A stretch of 64,000 nt of DNA from Pteria penguin (GCA_035048485.1 CM068585.1:21543001-21607000), one strand, 5' to 3'; counted from the stretch's first letter, positions 39,690 through 53,005 are shown. The notes: generated from the letters alone by a model not told the origin. A program made the numbers and translations.

Positions 39690-40845
39690 CAGAAAGATTT
39701 ATCTATGTCATATCATCAAAATATTATTATAAAAATCCCTGTTAGCAGGGTTTCTCTCTGTTAAGATATCATGTAGTTAAGAAGTGAATATCACATTTAC
39801 TTTAGTTGCTATATTTTTATATATTATGTAGATTTAAACATGTAAATATAATTTCATTATCTTAATATATAAGATGTGATTTGTAAGATCTCCCCTAAGA
39901 CAATTATGATACATTAGATCTGATATATAATATCTCCCCTCAGACAATCATGATACATTTCAGTTCTTCCCTCAGACAATAATGGGATGGTCTTAACTTT
40001 CTTTTTTATGAAAATTCGATGTGTCTTAGAATACAAGAAGCACATGGCGGCCCCTTATCACGCGGGCACGACGAGACATCGGCTGTTATCTTGTTAAAGT
40101 GATTTTTATTGTATTTTGTGCGAACCACCCTGTGTAGGTAGAACTTTAATAAAACAAAGCTAAATATATAGGTCTTATCCTCGCTTGAACTCTAAAAGTG
40201 TGTTACCAAACCGCAAACCTGTATGTGACAAATTTCCATTATTTGATTCCTTTTAATGAAAAAATATCACTGTTTGTGCATTTCTTATGGGCAAATAGAA
40301 TTCAGTGTAATAAAGTAAATAAAACTAGAGATTTTATACGTAAGTGTCGCCATATGCTTGGGTGGATGCTTTGTATTAGCGGAGTCATGGCAACGCTAAC
40401 ACCACTGAATAAGAATTCCATTGAAGTAAGAATCTGGACTACATTACCTTATACAATAATTTGACGTTGTCTATCGAGAAAATATAATTATTTACTTTCA
40501 GACACAAAATGTTGTTTTTCATAATTTCACTTACATAAATGTAAAAAATAAACTAGATCATTTTCTTCTAAAACAATTAGATACTTGACAATAAACTTCT
40601 TATTAATATTTACGATAAACGTGACGATTTTGATTTTCCTATTGTCAATTTCCCCCATATGACATCTATATATCTCATTTAGTTCAATTCGCCAGGGGCT
40701 GCACTTATGTTTTAGACTTTCATACCAAACTTTTACAAATTACTTTGAAACATTTAACACAGGGTTACAGATAAAACCTTAGGAGGGTCAAAGATTCCGA
40801 CAACTTTATTTCGTCTGGTTCCAAAATACTTAAAAGCCTCCGTCT
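39690..40845. other. Intergenic with one short unassigned frame
   Basis: A near-repeat (CAGACAAT-ATGATACATT with CTCCCCT) occurs twice at 39890-39960. A CpG-containing patch with GGCGGCCCCTTATCACGCGG lies at about 40047. An 88-codon frame at 40198-40464 has no recognised motif. Confidence 0.35.
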
Positions 40846-40849
40846 TAGA

Positions 40850-41340
40850 CAATATGACCCGAGTCTTGTATTGGGCCCCTCTACAGCCTTATACAAACTT
40901 TTACATAAACGTTACACATTGACTAACAGGGCGGTGGGGACTATATGACGGGTCTTTTTAAAACCTCCTTCAGAGAAGACATGGTCCTGAACCGCGTTAC
41001 CTTGTACTGTTAGTTGAGATTCCTACAAATCAAGGGTCTGATCTCGCTTCCAGACCGGCAGAGCACTGTTTCCTCGTTTTGATGAGGCTTTATATATATT
41101 TGATACCATGATGTTTTTCTACATTACCATACGTGTTTATATACTTTAATGACCTCTCAACTTGACACTTGATATCTTTATAGAGGAATATTTAATTTTT
41201 TAATTGTGTTTCCTTTGATTATTCTGTTGTTGCAGTGAGTGGGAATGTGTGTCCATAAACCGGTAAACCACACCAATGGATTGACTGTTCTCATATCAAA
41301 TGACCGTCCTAAATCGGTATCGTAACTGCACTATGATAAA
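40850..41340 (-). repeat. R3 copy, inverted
   Basis: CAGGGCGGTGGGGACTATATG, GAGAAGACATGGTCCTGAACC, GATCTCGCTTCCAGAC, TAAACCGGTAAACCACACC and GACCGTCCTAAATCGGTATCG are the complement of the 29190-29665 landmarks in reverse order. Confidence 0.75.
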
Positions 41341-41559
41341 AAATTTTTATGATATCCTCATGTGTTATTTTCATATTACATTAAATACTGTATATGTCCG
41401 TCTGTCATACGGCCGAATCAATAAATTTTCTTTCTTACTGAATGTAAGGCTTTTTTTTCTAAGCAATGTCATATTACGTTACGTTACGCTAGGGATAAAC
41501 TATCACAACAACTGATAGATTTATTTGCAATTAAGTGTTTCTACGGACATGCAAATAAA

Positions 41560-43150
41560 AAGTAGTAAGTACAGTCAAAGATATTGATCCGATAATATCT
41601 AATAGTAACGTAATATCTAATAGTAATCCGATGATATCTAATAGTAACGTAATATATGTATGAAATTAAAATAAGGTGCTTAATCAAAAACCTATAGATC
41701 TTTCTGATTTCCTTCCTTTCATGGTATATTTAGACCATGCGTATGCTATACTCTGAACCCTACATCGAACAAGGTCAGCAGCGGCAAGTTTAGACAATCC
41801 TTATGCAATATCTTGAACAACCTTACGTCAAAACAAAGTAAGCAGAGGCAGACACTTTTTGGCTATATATTGAGGTGAATCATGTATACAGGTGAATAAA
41901 TAGGTCTATTATTGTTAACACTGCATTCAACAATTTCTTAGTATCTCCTCTCTTTGAACTTCAAGGGTTTTTTCCACTGGATTATGATATCTATTTGCTT
42001 CTGTCTTAAAAATTAGGATTGACATCTCCATCTTTGGTAATAAGTGACAACTTATGACAAGATCAGACCTTGCACATGCCGTATGTAGGAGAGGAGGTAA
42101 ATGTAGTGAGCAAAGAGTTCAAATAAGATGTGATGAAAATAACAGCAAAGACTTTAGAACACAGACAATGGTTCATGTAATGAGAGCTTAGATAGATTCA
42201 TACGGCTTAGGGTCAAGGGTTATCCGATGTTGTCACTTTATGACACGAGAATGTACAAGATTTATTACTTCAAGTTCCAAACCGTCATTTTAGATAGGGA
42301 CACAACAATGTCTTGTTTCTCGCCCTTATAAATTGTTCCCCTTATCGTGTCTAATCATTCTACATGAGCAGTAATTTCCTATATCATATACTAAAGAGAT
42401 ATAGTAGTATAAACAGTGATTTCTTCTGTATAGGCGTGTTATTATAATGTCCTACTCCAGAATCTGTATGTGAAGGAAATAAGGCATTCTCCTGTGGTAA
42501 CGAGAGACGAATGGCGACAGCGTGTCTACAAAGATCCTATGTCTTCTGAGTAGAAATGGTAAAATTTCTGGGCGGTCTATATTTCATTGACTCCTCTTGT
42601 ATACAAGTAAACATATGATCTACACCAACGAGTAATTCAAACCAGTATTTCTGCATTTACCGAAGCGCTTAAATGACATGTTAAAGGAAAATGGCAATTT
42701 AGTCACGTGAGCAAGTATATAGGAAGTGGCTGTAAAAACTATAAGGGTTCGTAATTTGTAATTTGACTTCAATAAAATTGGCAGGTGCGAGTTTACAGAA
42801 AGTTGGTTTTTGTGGAGCCACAATGTATACTATTTGTTGTTGAATTAGATTATTTCCCAGTTTTTTCTGTGAACCAAATCAAGACGGTTAACCTTAATCC
42901 GAACATTGATTAGGTTTCGGATTTTAGGTACTTAGCTTGATAAAATAAGAGATAAAGTACACGGATTCCAGCACTATTCTAACCGCATGCACTCCTTTTA
43001 GAGATGGAGTTACAGTTTACGCTAAAATACAGTCTACTCAAGTAACCATATCACTATTATGTGTTAATCGCGTTATATAACATTGACAGTCGCATGTTAA
43101 TGGTATATAGCAATGTGAAAAGTATATTACTTTAATGTATTACTTGCCAT
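41560..43150. other. Intergenic, little recognised
   Basis: The phrase ATATCTAATAGTAACGTAATAT is repeated at 41596-41655. A GC-richer patch at about 42470-42600 (GTAACGAGAGACGAATGGCG) may be conserved or regulatory, but I see no coding frame with splice sites. Confidence 0.35.
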
Positions 43151-43159
43151 GTGAAATAT

Positions 43160-43345
43160 ATATCTGATAGGTTATTGAGTGACGTTTGTTACTGCAACTG
43201 ACCGTCCCAAGTCGGTATCGTAAATGTAGCACAATCGGATATTTTTGCAATGTTTTCCATGTATATTCCACTATTGTCATGTTTTGTGTACATGCCTTTC
43301 GTGATTTGTGTCATACAGATTTCTTCTCTTTCCTCTTCGGTAATG
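43160..43345 (-). repeat. R3 fragment
   Basis: GAGTGACGTTTGTTACTGCAAC, GACCGTCCCAAGTCGGTATCG and GCACAATCGGATATTTTTGC match the inverted R3 core. The continuation GTGTACATGCCTTTCGTGATTTG is also seen at 21900. Confidence 0.7.
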
Positions 43346-43349
43346 ATTC

Positions 43350-46300
43350 ATTGTATGATGGACTATCATGTTTATATGAATTTTGTTTGATAAAATAGTT
43401 AAACTTAAGATGGAGATTGTATCATTCAACATAATGATCACTGTATATCATTTACATAAATTTTGTAATATGGCAATATGAACAATTGCAATGTAATGTT
43501 TACGACATTAAGAAGAATATACATGTACAATATATCATACGTAATTATAAAGAAATTGTGTGAATATATATTTGACATCAAGAATGAATAAAATGCGTGT
43601 ATATGGTAGAAAACTATTGAAAAAAATATGACTTACGTACATTTCGAAATGGGAATTATGTACTGAAAACATCACAATCATATTGTCTTTTCTTATATCA
43701 ATATATACAGGATGATAAACATATAACCAGAACATGGCTTGTGATACATACCAGAAGAATAATCTGCTGTTTTTCACAATTATTAATTATCTGTGCCCAT
43801 ATATGTCATCTATTCAGTATATTTTGACCTTGACGAAATCCAGATTTTCCGTGATCACATTTAAATACACGCGTCGGTATCTCGATTTCTACCAATGACA
43901 ACAGTAACGCTCAGTGTTAGTGCATTATCTACTTCTCTAATTCTTGTAAATTGTCGATTCCGTCAAGGTTTATTCAAAACTGGAATTTCTCCAAACAAAA
44001 TGTAAAACGAGCAAGTTGTACCTGTCAAAGAGATGAATAGAGGAGACTAGTGCTTGAAGACACGGAATACATCTTTCAATCTGCAATTGGTGCCAGCGCT
44101 TAATAGATCTGGTTGATTTTGTTAAAGATGAATTTGGAAAAAGTAGCAGCCATTATGTTGAAAATTTGAATTTATGACTTGTGCCAGCTTCAATGTTTCG
44201 GTGTACATCAAGCAAGCATGGAAATTTAATTGTGTCAAAGAGAACATTTTTGAACCATTCTTTCAAATTGTAAAATAATCAAGGTAATATACTGTATATA
44301 CCTTTTACTTATGTATATTTTGATATGTGCATGCGAGTGCATTACTTTATTATATAGACGTGTACTCATGCAAGAAAAATTTACATAAGTAACAGAAAAA
44401 AAATATTGTAGGGCACTGAATCTTGATTATGTCAATGTTATTATCTGTACACAAATTCACCACAAACTACATTTTCCCTTAATGCCAATCTTTCAATAAA
44501 ATCTATCTGGTTCAACTCTTATGAGCAGATGTATCGGAATTTGTCTCTTGTAATTATTTTAATTTTTTAGATATCAGCCCTATATGCTTATAAAAATAGC
44601 GAAAAAGAAATTAAATATACTCGAAAAAAGGTTGATTGAATTTAAATTACATTACTAAATGTATTTTATGAATTTTTTTTTTTATCTTAAATTTTACCAA
44701 TCCATTGTGTAATTATTAAAATTAGAACATTTTTCATAAAAACTAGAAGCATAAACAGTACACAATGTTATGATTTAAGATAGAAAATAACATTAATCTT
44801 GGTAGTTTTCCAAAAATTAATTTACCATCCTCTTATCTAAAACAGAATTAAAGCAATATGCACCTGGATTATAGACCCTTGAGCGGAGATGTCATTGCTG
44901 TGAATGCACACCAGTTGTGCAGTACTTGGCTTCATTTACATGAATGTTGTACACCAAGAGGTATTCCAAAAAGAGAGGGCCTACTACTAGATCGTTGCTG
45001 TCTATTAGATTCCTGCATAATAGCTATTACAAGAATCAGTATAGATGCATTCTAGCTATTTCTGCTAATCATTGTTAATGGAAAATTGTGTTTCTCGATC
45101 ATTAAATTATGCGCACAATTATTAATTCTTCATTGCCAGCGCTGCTTTGGCGTCACCCTTGCCGACAATTCCCCTGTACATCGACAGGGGGCACGTGTTT
45201 CCCCTTCAGAAATTATTCTTTGGGTATAAAATGTTGATTTTTTAATTCCTTAATATCTCTTGACTTAACTTTCATGTGGTCATTCTGGCTGAGGTAGACG
45301 TCAATTCGTGCTGACTATCTTATAAAACAATTTAGAGCGCATTTATGTGTACCGCTGTTCAACAAACAGCGACCATCTGACCGTTGGTACAATGAACTTA
45401 AGGAAAAGACATGATTGATGATCTCTATGTCCCCTGTTTCTCATTTTGTTTAAATTCCAATAAGTTTATTTAAAATTGATATGAATAATTTATAACTTAA
45501 TATAAATCACATAACTCCACAATTATGAGATTTAGAGCTTTCTGTTTTTACAAATTTTGATACTTTAAATGCAATGTGCATTTTGTATTCTTACTATTGC
45601 TCAAAATGTACAGTGCTGAGAAATGTCTGATATGCACAGACACAACATCCCGGTACTTTTGTCTCATAATGGTATTCGCCGACTATTTGTATTAAATTCA
45701 ATTCAGTAAATTGGAACATATGTACATATTTCGAAATTAATGCCTATTGTCATTGCCTTAATATTAGTCGTTGTATGTAATGATGATTGGAGAACGATAG
45801 ATACCTATGTAAAAAAAAAATAAAGGAAATGGGATATTAAGAAAATACTTTATTATTATTGACTTATGTTTTCAGTTTCCCAATCTTTGATACTTCTTCA
45901 TTCTGGGAGTTTTTTATTACTTATTTCTTTATCTTGCAGTATTATATGCTATGCTATACTCAGGAAATGCTCTGAAACATGTTTTACATTTTGCATTTTA
46001 TTGTTTTTCTGATTTGATATCTTTTACCATAATAGACATAATGTATATCTTGATAAATTTATTAATTTTGCGTTTAGATTCGTATAAAGCTTACTACATG
46101 TACTTCGTAGTATAAAAGTTCCATTCAGTTGGTTTTAGATCAATATCATTCCTAAAGGCACTACGTTGTATAAATCCATGTGGTTCCTCCATTTCCCTTA
46201 ATTTTCTCCTGCATATCTATATACCTCAGGGGTTTTTAATCGGGTAACGTAATAAGAATCACTTATTTAATCGAGCTGTGTGGTTCAATAGAGATTCTAG

Positions 46301-47265
46301 TGTGTTATTTTGTATTTGTTTTATAAATCTTTTAATTATCAAATGTATTTTCATAAATCTGTGTAATTCAATAGGTATGTATTTCTACGTATTTACTTCC
46401 AGAGTTTGATAATGTAAACTAAACCTAAGAAATCAACATTTTATCACAACACGAGTGAAAAGTTGCAATTGATATATAATGTTTAGATATCTGCGAAAGA
46501 CCAGCTTATATCCAGGGTCATCTAACGTGTGAACAATTGAGCTGAACTGGTTTTGCATCGGAGGTGTTACTTTATGATACTGGAGTATATTATATACATG
46601 TAGCAACCGAGCAATTACTGTCATATTTCTTTGTATCTCTTATACTAGTTTCCATAATTTTTTTTTAATTCATTATATTTTTTATCTTTGTGGAATCAGC
46701 CTAATTTTTATATTTCTATTCCTTTCTATTCGTGTGTTTAGTTATTTCCAATTTAATAAAACTCAAAATTGTTTTTCCGGGTTTTTTTTTTTCTTTTTCT
46801 ATCTTTTTTTTTTTATTTGTTTTGTTTTGTTTTCCTTTTTCTTTCTTTTTTTATCTTTTTTTTTTCCTTTTGGAAGGGGGGGGGTTCGGGGTTTTTTTTT
46901 TTTCGTTATTTATAGTTTTGGGGGATTTTTTTAAAATTAATTTCATATCATACTTTTTAAGTGTTTCTATGTTTCTGTTGTTATACCTGCTTCTTTTCCT
47001 GTTGTGTGATGCTGTGTATTTTATTTATGTATCTTCTTTGATTCTGTACAATTTCGTTTTATGATTCTGTTGTATCTCCCATTGTTTCATACTTGCAAAT
47101 GATCCTGCATATCAACAGGGTAGCGTTAAAAAATATTCCATGTGAGAATGCACAACAGCATGAGTTGACTCGGCAATCTCATACCGCACATAGAGTTTAT
47201 CATCTACCTGCGACGTGTATATTTCGATCTGAAATTTAATGTGGCATAATTATGGCTGGTAGAGG
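43350..47265. other. Gene-poor AT-rich stretch
   Basis: No repeat family or gene is supported. A T-rich low-complexity tract with G runs lies at 46780-46930. A GC-richer patch at 45125-45205 contains CTTGCCGACAATTCCCCTGTAC and a CCCCTGTACATCGACAGGGG stem-loop (stem CCCCTGT/ACAGGGG). A 65-codon plus-strand frame at 44858-45055 has no known motif. Confidence 0.35.
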
Positions 47266-47271
47266 GCGACA

Positions 47272-47466
47272 TTAAACTGGGCGGCCATTACCAACAATCA
47301 ATACACAATAAAGATGTGTGTAATTTGTATACTGCGCTAGGAGCAAGATAAGACAGAAGGATGATGCATGGTGAGACAGATGCTTTACGACCCATAGAAT
47401 AACTACAGTCATTGTGGTAATATTAATATAAGGAGGATAATCGCTGACATCCCAGGCATCCGCCAT
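47272..47466 (-). CDS. Unassigned short frame or first exon (MADAWDVSDYPPYINITT...)
   Basis: A 64-codon minus-strand frame opens with ATGGCGGATGCC, a good start context that also matches a YY1-like ATGGCGG element. It has an NIT sequon, then two hydrophobic stretches (MTVVILWVV and SFCLILLLA). Composition is richer in GC than the neighbours. It could be a first exon of a membrane protein with a donor inside, or a chance frame. No family is recognised. Confidence 0.22.
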   Translation of the reverse strand: MADAWDVSDYPPYINITTMTVVILWVVKHLSHHASSFCLILLLAQYTNYTHLYCVLIVGNGRPV

Positions 47467-47577
47467 AATAACGGACTGCTAGACTGAATTATGTCATAGG
47501 AAATAGCGTTATCCTGAGTCAAAATAGTAAATGTACGACATACCAGTTTGTTTTACTGTTTATGATAGTGCACTGCA

Positions 47578-48714
47578 TATAAAACTATTTATAATAAATA
47601 TACCCCATACCGTACTGTTTAAAATAAATGTACAGCATACCATATTGTTTATAATAACTGTACAGCGTATCATACTGTTCATGATAAATGTACAGCATAT
47701 CATATTGTTTATAATAACTGTACAGCGTATCATACTGTTCATGATAAATGTACAGCATACCATATTGTTTATAATAACTGTACAGCGTATCATACTGTTC
47801 ATGATAAATGTACAGCATACCATATTGTTTATAATAACTGTACAGCGTATCATACTGTTCATGATAAATGTACAGCATACCATATTGTTTATAATAACTG
47901 TACAGCGTATCACACTGTTCATGATAAATGTACAGCATACCATATTGTTTATAATAACTGTACAGCGTATCATACTGTTCATGATAAATGTACAGCATAC
48001 CATATTGTTTATAATAACTGTACAGCGTATCATACTGTTCATGATAAATGTACAGCATACCATATTGTTTATAATAATTGTACAGCATATAATACTGTTC
48101 ATGATAAATGTACAGCATACCATATTGTTTATAATAACTGTACAGCGTATCATACCATATTGTTTATAATAACTGTACAGCGTATCATACTGTTCATAAT
48201 AAATGTACAGCATACCATATTGTTTATAATAACTGTACAGCGTATCATACTGTCAATGATAAATGTACAGCATACCATATTGTTTATAATAACTGTACAG
48301 CGTATCATACTGTCAATGATAAATGTACAGCATACCATATTGTTTATAATAACTGTACAGCGTATCATACTGTTCATGATAAATGTACAGCATACCATAT
48401 TGTTTATAATAACTGTACAGCGTATCATACTGTTCATGATAAATGTACAGCATACCATATTGTTTATAATAACTGTACAGCGTATCATACTGTTCATGAT
48501 AAATGTACAGCATACCATATTGTTTATAATAACTGTACAGCGTATCATACTGTCAATGATAAATGTACAGCATACCATATTGTTTATAATAACTGTACAG
48601 CGTATCATACTGTTCATGATAAATGTACAGCATACCATATTGTTTATGATAACTGTACAGCGTATCATACTATTCATAATTAATGTACAACTTCTATACT
48701 GTTTATAATAAATG
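47578..48714 (+). repeat. 60-bp tandem array of dimeric 30-bp monomers, about 19 units
   Basis: The two 30-bp halves, CATATTGTTTATAATAACTG TACAGCGTAT and CATACTGTTCATGATAAATG TACAGCATAC, agree at about 24 of 30 positions, so the 60-bp unit is a dimer. Near 48150 one half is shortened and the register jumps by about 35 bp. Because 60 is divisible by three and no stop falls in some frames, both strands read open for up to about 217 codons. These are not genes. Confidence 0.97.
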
Positions 48715-49119
48715 CGATTTCATATTTTGACATAACTCTTAAATATGATATCAATTTTTTTTTTAATCGTTTCGTAGACATTGCCGCACGATTGAAATTA
48801 AATTAGTAAAAATAACCCTACTAGTAAATAAATATCTGTGTAAGTTTTGACAAGTTCTATACAGATTACTTTCGTATTTTAGTGTATAATGCGTTTGTTA
48901 TTGGGGATTTGTATAAATATAAGGTCTATACGAGATACTAAACATATTGTCAGAAATTGCATGTGTAATGTACAGTAACTTAAATGTTGCACCCCTTGGT
49001 ATTCTGAATAAAATATATCATTTGTATTCTTGAAGTTATACCATTTGACACCTGCAGCAATTAAACCAAATATATGATATATAAGCTGTGAACGGTGATA
49101 TCATTGGGCACTTGTATTG

Positions 49120-50505
49120 TTGTATAGTGATGGCATTTAGACCATGTAGAAGTGCAATATAGCCTGTATAGTGATGGCATTGAGACCGTGTAGAGGTGCA
49201 ATATAATATAGCCTATATAGTGATGGCATTTAGACCGTGTAGAAGTGCAATATAGCCTGTATAGTGATGGCATTGAGACTGTGTAGAAGTGCAATATAGC
49301 CTGTATAGTGATGGCATTGAGACCATGTAAAAGTGCAATATGGCCTGTATAGTGATGGCACTGAGACCGTGTAGAGGTCCTATATCCTGTATAGTGATGG
49401 CACTGAGACCGTGTAGAGGTGCAATATAGCCTGTATAGTGATGGCATTGAGACCGTGTAGAGGTGCAATATAGCCTGTATAGTGATGGCATTGAGACCGT
49501 GTAGAGGTGCTATATCCTGTATAGTGATGGCACTGAGACTGTGTAGAAGTGCAATATAGCCTGTATAGTGATGGCATTGAGACCGTGTAGAAGTGCAATA
49601 TAGCCTGTATAGTGATGGCATTGAGACCGTGTAGAAGTGCAATATAGCCTGTATAGTGATGGCATTGAGACCGTGTAGAGGTGCAATATAATATAGCCTG
49701 TATAATTATGGCATTTAGACCGTGTAGAAGTGCAATATAGCCTGTATAGTGATGGCACTGAGACCGTGTAGAGGTGCTATAGCCTGTATAGTGATGGCAC
49801 TGAGACTGTGTAGAAGTGCAATATATCCTGTATAGTGATGGCACTGAGACCGTGTAGAGGTGCTATATAGCCTATCTAGTGATGGCATTGAGACCGTGTA
49901 GAGGTCCTATATCCTGTATAGTGATGGCACTGAGACTGTGTAGAGGTGCTATATCCTGTATAGTGATGGCATTGAGACCGTGTAGAGGTGCAATATAGCC
50001 TGTATAGTGATGACATTGAGACCGTGTAGAGGTGCAATATAGCCTGTATAGTGATGGCATTGAGACCGTGTAGAAGTGCAATATAGCCTGTATAGTGATG
50101 GCATTGAGACCGTGTAGAAGTGCAATATAGCCTGTATAGTGATGGCATTTAGACCGTGTAGAAGTGCAATATAGCCTGTATAGTGATGGCACTGAGACCG
50201 TGTAGAGGTGCTATATCCTGTATAGTGATGGCACTGAGACTGTGTAGAAGTGCAATATATCCTTTATAGTGATGGCACTGAGACTGTGTAGAAGTGCTAC
50301 AGCCTGTATAGTGATGGCATTGAGACTGTGTAGAGATGCTATATCCTGTATAGTGATGGCACTGAGACCGTGTAGAGGTGCAATATATCCTGTATAGTGA
50401 TGGCACTGAGACCGTGTAGAGATGCTATAGCCTGTATAGTGATGGCACTGAGACCGTGTATAAGTGCAATATACCCTGTATAGTGATGGCATTAAGATTG
50501 TGTAT
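49120..50505 (+). repeat. 44-bp tandem array, about 32 units (2 x 22 bp)
   Basis: The unit is TAGTGATGGCATTGAGACCGTG followed by TAGAAGTGCAATATAGCCTGTA, two 22-bp halves related at roughly 12 of 22 positions. Many units lack 6 bp (GTGCTATATCCTGTA type), which shifts frames. Interspersed variants (GAGGTGC, GAAGTGC, GAGGTCC) label units. Apparent HYTGY-like proteins on the minus strand are artefacts. Confidence 0.97.
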
Positions 50506-50523
50506 TGAGATCGTGTCGTGATA

Positions 50524-50672
50524 GCAGGAAGACTTACACCGGCCTGAATAACTTTTTTTTTTTGCTCAATTTCAGAGCCGGATTATTTTTTTTTATTATT
50601 ATTTATTTAAGGGCCGGATTATTTTTTCCCCAAAATTTGAGCCGGACTTTTTCTTTTGCAAAGTCTTCCTGC
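50524..50672. mobile_element. Small TIR element at a satellite boundary
   Basis: GCAGGAAGACTT at 50524-50535 is exactly inverted as AAGTCTTCCTGC at 50661-50672. Inside, GCCGGATTATTTTT-like blocks recur three to four times. No target duplication is clear because the right flank is a run of about 15 C. It separates the 44-bp array from the 22-bp array. Confidence 0.6.
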
Positions 50673-50709
50673 CCCCCCCCCCCCCCCTTAGAAATCAAAT
50701 GGTTGCTCC

Positions 50710-51720
50710 CTTACTCTGTGTAGTGATGACATCTGAAATGTAGGAATGCCATTTAACCCGTGAAGTGATGCCATTTATACCGTGTAGTAATGTCATTTAA
50801 CCCGTGTAGTGATGACATTTAAGCCGTGTAGTGATGTCATTTAATGTGCAGGAATGCCATTTAACCCTTGTAGTGATGCCATTTAACCCGTGTAATGATG
50901 TCATTTAACCCGTGTAGTGATGCCAATTAATGTGCAGGAATGCCATTTAACCCGTGTAATGATGTCATTTAACCTGTGTAGTGATGCCATATAATCTATG
51001 TAGTGATGCCAATTAATGTGCAGGAATGCCATTTAACCCGTGTAGTGATGCCATTTAACCCGTGTAATGATGTCATTTAACCCGTGTAGTGATGCCAATT
51101 AATGTGCAGGAATGCCATTTAACCCGTGTAGTGATGTCATTTAACCCGTGTAGTGATGTCGTTTAACCCGTGTAGTGATGTCGTTTTACCTACGTAGTGA
51201 TGCCATATAATTTATGTAGTGATGCCAATTAATGTGCAGGAATGCCATTTAACCCGTGTAGTTATGTCATTTAACCCGTGTAGTGATGCCATATAATCTG
51301 TGTAGTGATGCCATTTAATGTGCAAGGAATGCCGTTTAACCCGTGTAGTGATGTCACTTTACCCGTGTAGTGATGCTATTTAACCCGTGTAGTAATGCCA
51401 TTTAACCCGTGTAGTGATGTCATTTAACCCGTGTAGTGATGCCATATAATCTGTGTAGTGATGCCAATTAATGTGCAGGAATGCCATTTAACCCGTGTAG
51501 TGATGCCATTTAACCCGTGTAGTGATGCCTATAAACCCTGTAGTGATGCCATATAATATTTGTTGTGATGCCATTTAATATGTAGCAATTACATCTAACC
51601 CGCGTAATGATGCCATTTAATGTGTAGGGATGACATCTAACCCGTGTAATGATGCCATTTAACCAGTAAAATAATATCACTTAGTCTGTGTATTGATGCC
51701 ATATAATCTATGTGAGGTGA
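50710..51720 (+). repeat. 22-bp tandem array, about 45 units
   Basis: The basic unit is CGTGTAGTGATGCCATTTAACC, with GATGTCATTTAAC and AATTAATGTGCAGGAATGCC variants. The latter recurs every few units, giving a loose higher-order pattern. Units decay toward 51720. Confidence 0.95.
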
Positions 51721-51834
51721 ACCAGTGTAGTAATATGTGTCAGGATCCTATTTAATTTGTGTAAGAAATATCATTTAACCGTATAGTAATGTTATTTTAA
51801 ATGTAACTATTTATGGTGCCCATTTAGTCCATGT

Positions 51835-52850
51835 TGTGATACTACATGTATTTAGTCTGAGTTGATCATTCATTCAGTCTGTGTTAAGATGACATTTAGT
51901 CTGAGTTGAGAATTCATTCAGTCTGTGTTAAGATGATATTTAGTCTGAGTTGAGAATTCATTCAGTCTGTGTTAAGATGACATTTAGTCTGAGTTGAGAA
52001 TTCATTCAGTCTGTGTTATGATGATATTTAGTCTGAGTTGAGAATTCATTCAGTCTGTGTTAAGATGACATTTAGTCTGAGTTGTGAATTCATTCAGTCT
52101 GTGTTATGATGATATTTAGTCTGAGTTGAGAATTCATTCAGTCTGTGTTATGATGACATTTAGTCTGAGTTGATAATTCATTCAGTCTGTGTTATGATGA
52201 CATTTAGTCTGAGTTGTGAAGTCATTCAGTCTGTGTTGTGATGACATTTAGTCTGAGTTGAGAATTCATTCAGTCTGTGTTATGATGACATTTAGTCTGA
52301 GTTGATAATTCATTCAGTCTGTGTTAAGATGACATTTAGTCTAAGGTTGTGAATTCATTCAGTCTGTGTTGTGATGATATTTAGTCTGAGTTGAGAATTC
52401 ATTCAGTCTGCGTTAAGATGATATTTAGTCTGAGTTGAGAATTCATTCAGTCTGTGTTAAGATGACATTTAGTCTGAGTTGTGAATTCATTCAGTCTGTG
52501 TTATGATGATATTAGTCTGAGTTGAGAATTCATTCAGTCTGTGTTAAGATGACATTTAGTCTGAGTTGAGAATTCATTCAGTCTGTGTTAAGATAACATT
52601 TAGTCTGAGTTGAGAATTCATTCAGTCTGTGTTAAGATGACATTTAGTCTGAGTTGTGAATTCATTCAGTCTGTGTTATGATGACATTTAGTCTGAGTTG
52701 AGAATTCATTCAGTCTGTGTTAAAATGACATTTAGTCTGAGTTGTGAATTCATTCAGTCTGTGTTAAGATGACATTTAGTCTGAGTTGTGAATTCATTCA
52801 GTCTGTGTTAAGATGACATTTAGTCTGAGTTGAGAATTTCATTAAGTTTG
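51835..52850 (+). repeat. 44-bp tandem array, about 23 units (2 x 22 bp)
   Basis: Halves AGTCTGTGTTAAGATGACATTT and AGTCTGAGTTGAGAATTCATTC alternate. The first keeps the GATG-CATTT core of the neighbouring 22-bp array. Point variants (GATATTT, TTGTGAATTC) are scattered. Confidence 0.97.
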
Positions 52851-53005
52851 TGTTTGATGCCATTTAATCAGATTGGGATGTCATTTGGTCAGATTGGGGT
52901 GCCATTTAGTTAGATTGAGATGCCATTTGGTCAGATTGGGATGTCATTTGGACAGACTGGGATGCCATTTGGTCAGATTGGGATGTCATTTGATCAATGC
53001 TTATA
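52850..53005 (+). repeat. 22-bp tandem array, about seven units
   Basis: Unit GATTGGGATGTCATTTGGTCA with an alternating GATGCCATTT. It again shares the GATG-CATTT core, and is the fourth sub-array of the same complex. The open frame of about 75 codons across it is an artefact. Confidence 0.93.

Noticed and set aside
47531..48708. Stop-free frames of 175-217 codons on both strands
   Set aside because: They come from a 60-bp tandem repeat whose length is divisible by three. There is no start context, domain or splice signal.
49061..50492. Minus-strand frames of 80-190 codons with repeated CHHYTGY-like motifs
   Set aside because: Translation of the 44-bp array. Frames change wherever a unit is 6 bp shorter, so no single protein is maintained.
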